Below are positions 62,264-64,000 of a stretch of DNA of 64,000 nucleotides, in pieces. Where the stretch lies: NCBI RefSeq assembly GCF_002965065.1, contig NZ_PTRE01000012.1, forward strand, positions 1 to 64,000, given 5' to 3'. The position numbers were made by a program, and so were the translations under genes. The first letter of the stretch is position 1, and each line of letters begins with the position of its first letter. This stretch comes from Escherichia sp. MOD1-EC7003. Its GTDB lineage: Bacteria; Pseudomonadota; Gammaproteobacteria; Enterobacterales; Enterobacteriaceae. The notes under the pieces were generated by a model, which saw nothing but the letters and a program-made list of their open reading frames with translations, searched no databases and was not told where the DNA came from.

Positions 62264-62977
62264 TTACCCGCCTAAATACGCACTTCTCACCGCTTCATTC
62301 GCCAGCAGCGCATCGCCGGTATCGGAGAGCACCACATGACCGTTTTCGAGCACGTAGCCACGGTCAGCGAGCTTCAGTGCCTGGTTGGCGTTCTGCTCGA
62401 CGAGGAAGATGGTCATCCCCTGCTCGCGCAATTGTTCGATGGTGTCGAAGATTTGCTGAATGATGATTGGCGCAAGACCAAGCGAAGGCTCGTCCAACAG
62501 CAACAGGCGCGGGCTGCTCATTAGCGCACGACCAATCGCCAGCATCTGCTGTTCACCGCCAGACATAGTACCCGCCCGCTGAATACGACGCTCGAACAGG
62601 CGCGGGAAAAGTTCGTATACCCACTTAATACGCTCCTGAAACTGGTCGCGTTCAGCAAAGAAACCGCCCATCGCGAGGTTCTCTTCCACCGTCATCCGCG
62701 AGAAAACACGGCGTCCTTCCGGGACAATCGCCACCGCTTCGCGCATGATTTTCGCCGTCTGCCAGTCGGTAATGTCTTTATCATCAAACACAATTCGCCC
62801 ACTGGTGGCACGCGGGTCGCCGCATAACGTGCCGAGCAAGGTGGTTTTCCCCGCGCCGTTGGCACCAATCAGGGTAACAATCTCCCCCTGATTGATATGC
62901 AGGCTCACCTCATGCAGTGCCTGGATTTTGCCGTAGTGGGCATTAACCTTGTCAAAAGACAACATGACTTTTTCCAT
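62264..62977 (-). CDS. livF: Branched-chain amino-acid ABC transporter ATPase LivF
   Basis: 237 residues from the ATG at 62977, the usual start; the frame extends five codons upstream into livG. Walker A is GANGAGKTTLLG, the signature is TMSGGEQQMLAIGRAL and Walker B is LLLLDEPSLGLAP. One of two ATPases of the LIV-I/LS uptake system for leucine, isoleucine and valine. Last gene of the operon, 1 bp after livG. Confidence 0.98.
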   Translation of the reverse strand: MEKVMLSFDKVNAHYGKIQALHEVSLHINQGEIVTLIGANGAGKTTLLGTLCGDPRATSGRIVFDDKDITDWQTAKIMREAVAIVPEGRRVFSRMTVEENLAMGGFFAERDQFQERIKWVYELFPRLFERRIQRAGTMSGGEQQMLAIGRALMSSPRLLLLDEPSLGLAPIIIQQIFDTIEQLREQGMTIFLVEQNANQALKLADRGYVLENGHVVLSDTGDALLANEAVRSAYLGG

Positions 62978-62978
62978 T

Positions 62979-63746
62979 TTACGCCTCACCAAGATATGCG
63001 CGGATCACGTCCGGGTTATTACGAATTTGCTCCGGCGTACCGTTTGCCAGCGGCGTCCCCTGATTGACCACGTAAATCCTGTCTGAAATTCCCATCACCA
63101 ACTTCATATCGTGTTCAATCAACAAAATAGTGGTGTTGTGATGATTGCGCAGTTCGGCAATCAGCGCATCCAGCTCTTTAGTCTCTTTCGGGTTAAGGCC
63201 CGCAGCGGGTTCATCGAGCATCAGAATCTCCGGCTGCGTTACCATGCAGCGGGCGATCTCCAGACGACGCTGGTCGCCATAGGCCAGGTTACTCGCCTGG
63301 CGGTTGGCGTGTTCGAGCAAACCAATGCGCTCAAGCCAGGTGGCGGCGCGGTCAAGGGCTTCGCTCTGGGCGCGACGGAAAGAAGGCGTTTTCAAAAGAC
63401 CAGAGAACAGCCCGGTTTTCAGTTGCTGATGCTGCGCCACCAGCAAGTTTTCAATCACCGTCATTTCACGGAACAGACGCACGTGCTGGAAGGTACGCAC
63501 CACGCCCATGCGGGCGATTTGCTGGCCGGGCAAACCTTCCAGATGCTGATCGCGCAGTAAAATGGTGCCGCCGGTGGGTTTGTAGAAACCAGTCAGGCAG
63601 TTGAAAACCGTGGTTTTTCCGGCACCGTTAGGGCCGATTAGCGAGACTATCTCCTGCGGATACAGCTCGAGATTGACGTTGTTCACCGCCAGCAGGCCGC
63701 CGAAACGCATCATCAGGCCGTTAACAGATAATAATGGCTGACTCAT
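62979..63746 (-). CDS. livG: Branched-chain amino-acid ABC transporter ATPase LivG
   Basis: 255 residues. Walker [13 protein letters not shown], signature [16 protein letters not shown] (the LivG form of the signature motif) and Walker [14 protein letters not shown]. Partner of LivF. Its ATG overlaps the livM stop by 4 bp. Confidence 0.98.
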   Translation of the reverse strand: MSQPLLSVNGLMMRFGGLLAVNNVNLELYPQEIVSLIGPNGAGKTTVFNCLTGFYKPTGGTILLRDQHLEGLPGQQIARMGVVRTFQHVRLFREMTVIENLLVAQHQQLKTGLFSGLLKTPSFRRAQSEALDRAATWLERIGLLEHANRQASNLAYGDQRRLEIARCMVTQPEILMLDEPAAGLNPKETKELDALIAELRNHHNTTILLIEHDMKLVMGISDRIYVVNQGTPLANGTPEQIRNNPDVIRAYLGEA

Positions 63747-64000
63747 GCCTGCTCTCCTTTCGCTGCGCCGTTTTTCAGCTTCAGTTGCGGGCGCGTCATC
63801 GGCAGCAAACCCTGTGGACGCCAGATCATCATCAGCACCATCAAACCACCGAGCATTAACATACTGTATTCGTTGAAATCACGCATCAATTCGCGGGAGA
63901 CCACCAGTAGAATCGCCGCCAAAATAACGGCAAATTGCGACCCCATTCCACCCAGCACCACTATCGCCAGCACAAACGCCGATTCGGCGAAGGTGAAAGA
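63743..64000 (-). CDS. livM: Branched-chain amino-acid permease LivM, partial
   Basis: Only the C-terminal 85 residues are in the window; the frame is open to the edge at 64000. It shows two membrane helices and the family [16 protein letters not shown] motif, ending in [12 protein letters not shown] as in E. coli. Inner-membrane subunit of the LIV-I/LS transporter. Confidence 0.96.
   Translation of the reverse strand, partial: SFTFAESAFVLAIVVLGGMGSQFAVILAAILLVVSRELMRDFNEYSMLMLGGLMVLMMIWRPQGLLPMTRPQLKLKNGAAKGEQA

Overview
The window is chromosomal DNA of Escherichia, either E. coli or a very close clade. Every backbone gene is an almost unchanged E. coli protein in E. coli order: nudE, igaA, yrfG, hslRO, yhgE, pckA, envZ/ompR, greB, yhgF, feoABC, bioH, gntX, nfuA, malQP, malT, rtcAB/rtcR, glpR/G/E, glpD, glgPACXB, asd, yhgN, gntUKR, yhhW, yhhX, ryhB, yhhA, livFGM. 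REP/BIME and ERIC repeats sit between genes as expected for this genus. glpR is intact, unlike in laboratory K-12 MG1655.

Layout. 1-9.5 kb: a tandem BIME array, then nudE, the Rcs regulator igaA, a nucleotidase, the Hsp15/Hsp33 pair, a membrane protein and PEP carboxykinase. 9.5-11.3 kb: an accessory three-gene island (HEAT-repeat, SUKH/SMI1-like and YcxB-like products) between pckA and envZ. 11.3-22 kb: osmosensing (envZ/ompR), transcription (greB, yhgF), ferrous iron uptake (feoABC with FNR and Fur sites), biotin synthesis (bioH) and Fe-S carrier nfuA with an IscR-type site. 22.0-22.9 kb: gntT, expected here, is absent; two convergent gene remnants of unknown function take its place. 22.9-30.7 kb: maltodextrin genes and their activator malT. 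31-35 kb: RNA repair (rtcBA, sigma-54 dependent, with rtcR). 35-38.7 kb: glycerol-3-phosphate regulation and oxidation. 38.9-42.4 kb: an accessory island of five anonymous genes on one strand, including a membrane-anchored phosphate-binding-like protein. 42.5-52 kb: the complete glycogen cluster. 52-59.5 kb: asd, gluconate genes, yhhW, yhhX and the sRNA RyhB. 59.5-62.2 kb: a heavily rearranged stretch. The expected yhhY, yhhZ, ggt and ugpBAEC are missing, leaving only a yhhY start, yhhA, a ugpQ tail, a decayed IS605-type element (frameshifted tnpA, tnpB cut after about 14 codons) and a SUKH/TPR gene pair. 62.3-64 kb: the end of the branched-chain amino-acid transporter operon; livM runs off the window.

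Functionally the backbone is central carbon storage and use: maltodextrin and glycogen phosphorylases, gluconeogenesis, gluconate, and glycerol-3-phosphate. The most unusual property is that four junctions of this backbone carry small accessory genes of the kind often found as orphan immunity or contact-dependent competition genes. Two of the four coincide with loss of expected transporter genes (gntT; ugp and ggt). No CRISPR array, tRNA, rRNA, prophage or complete insertion sequence was seen.
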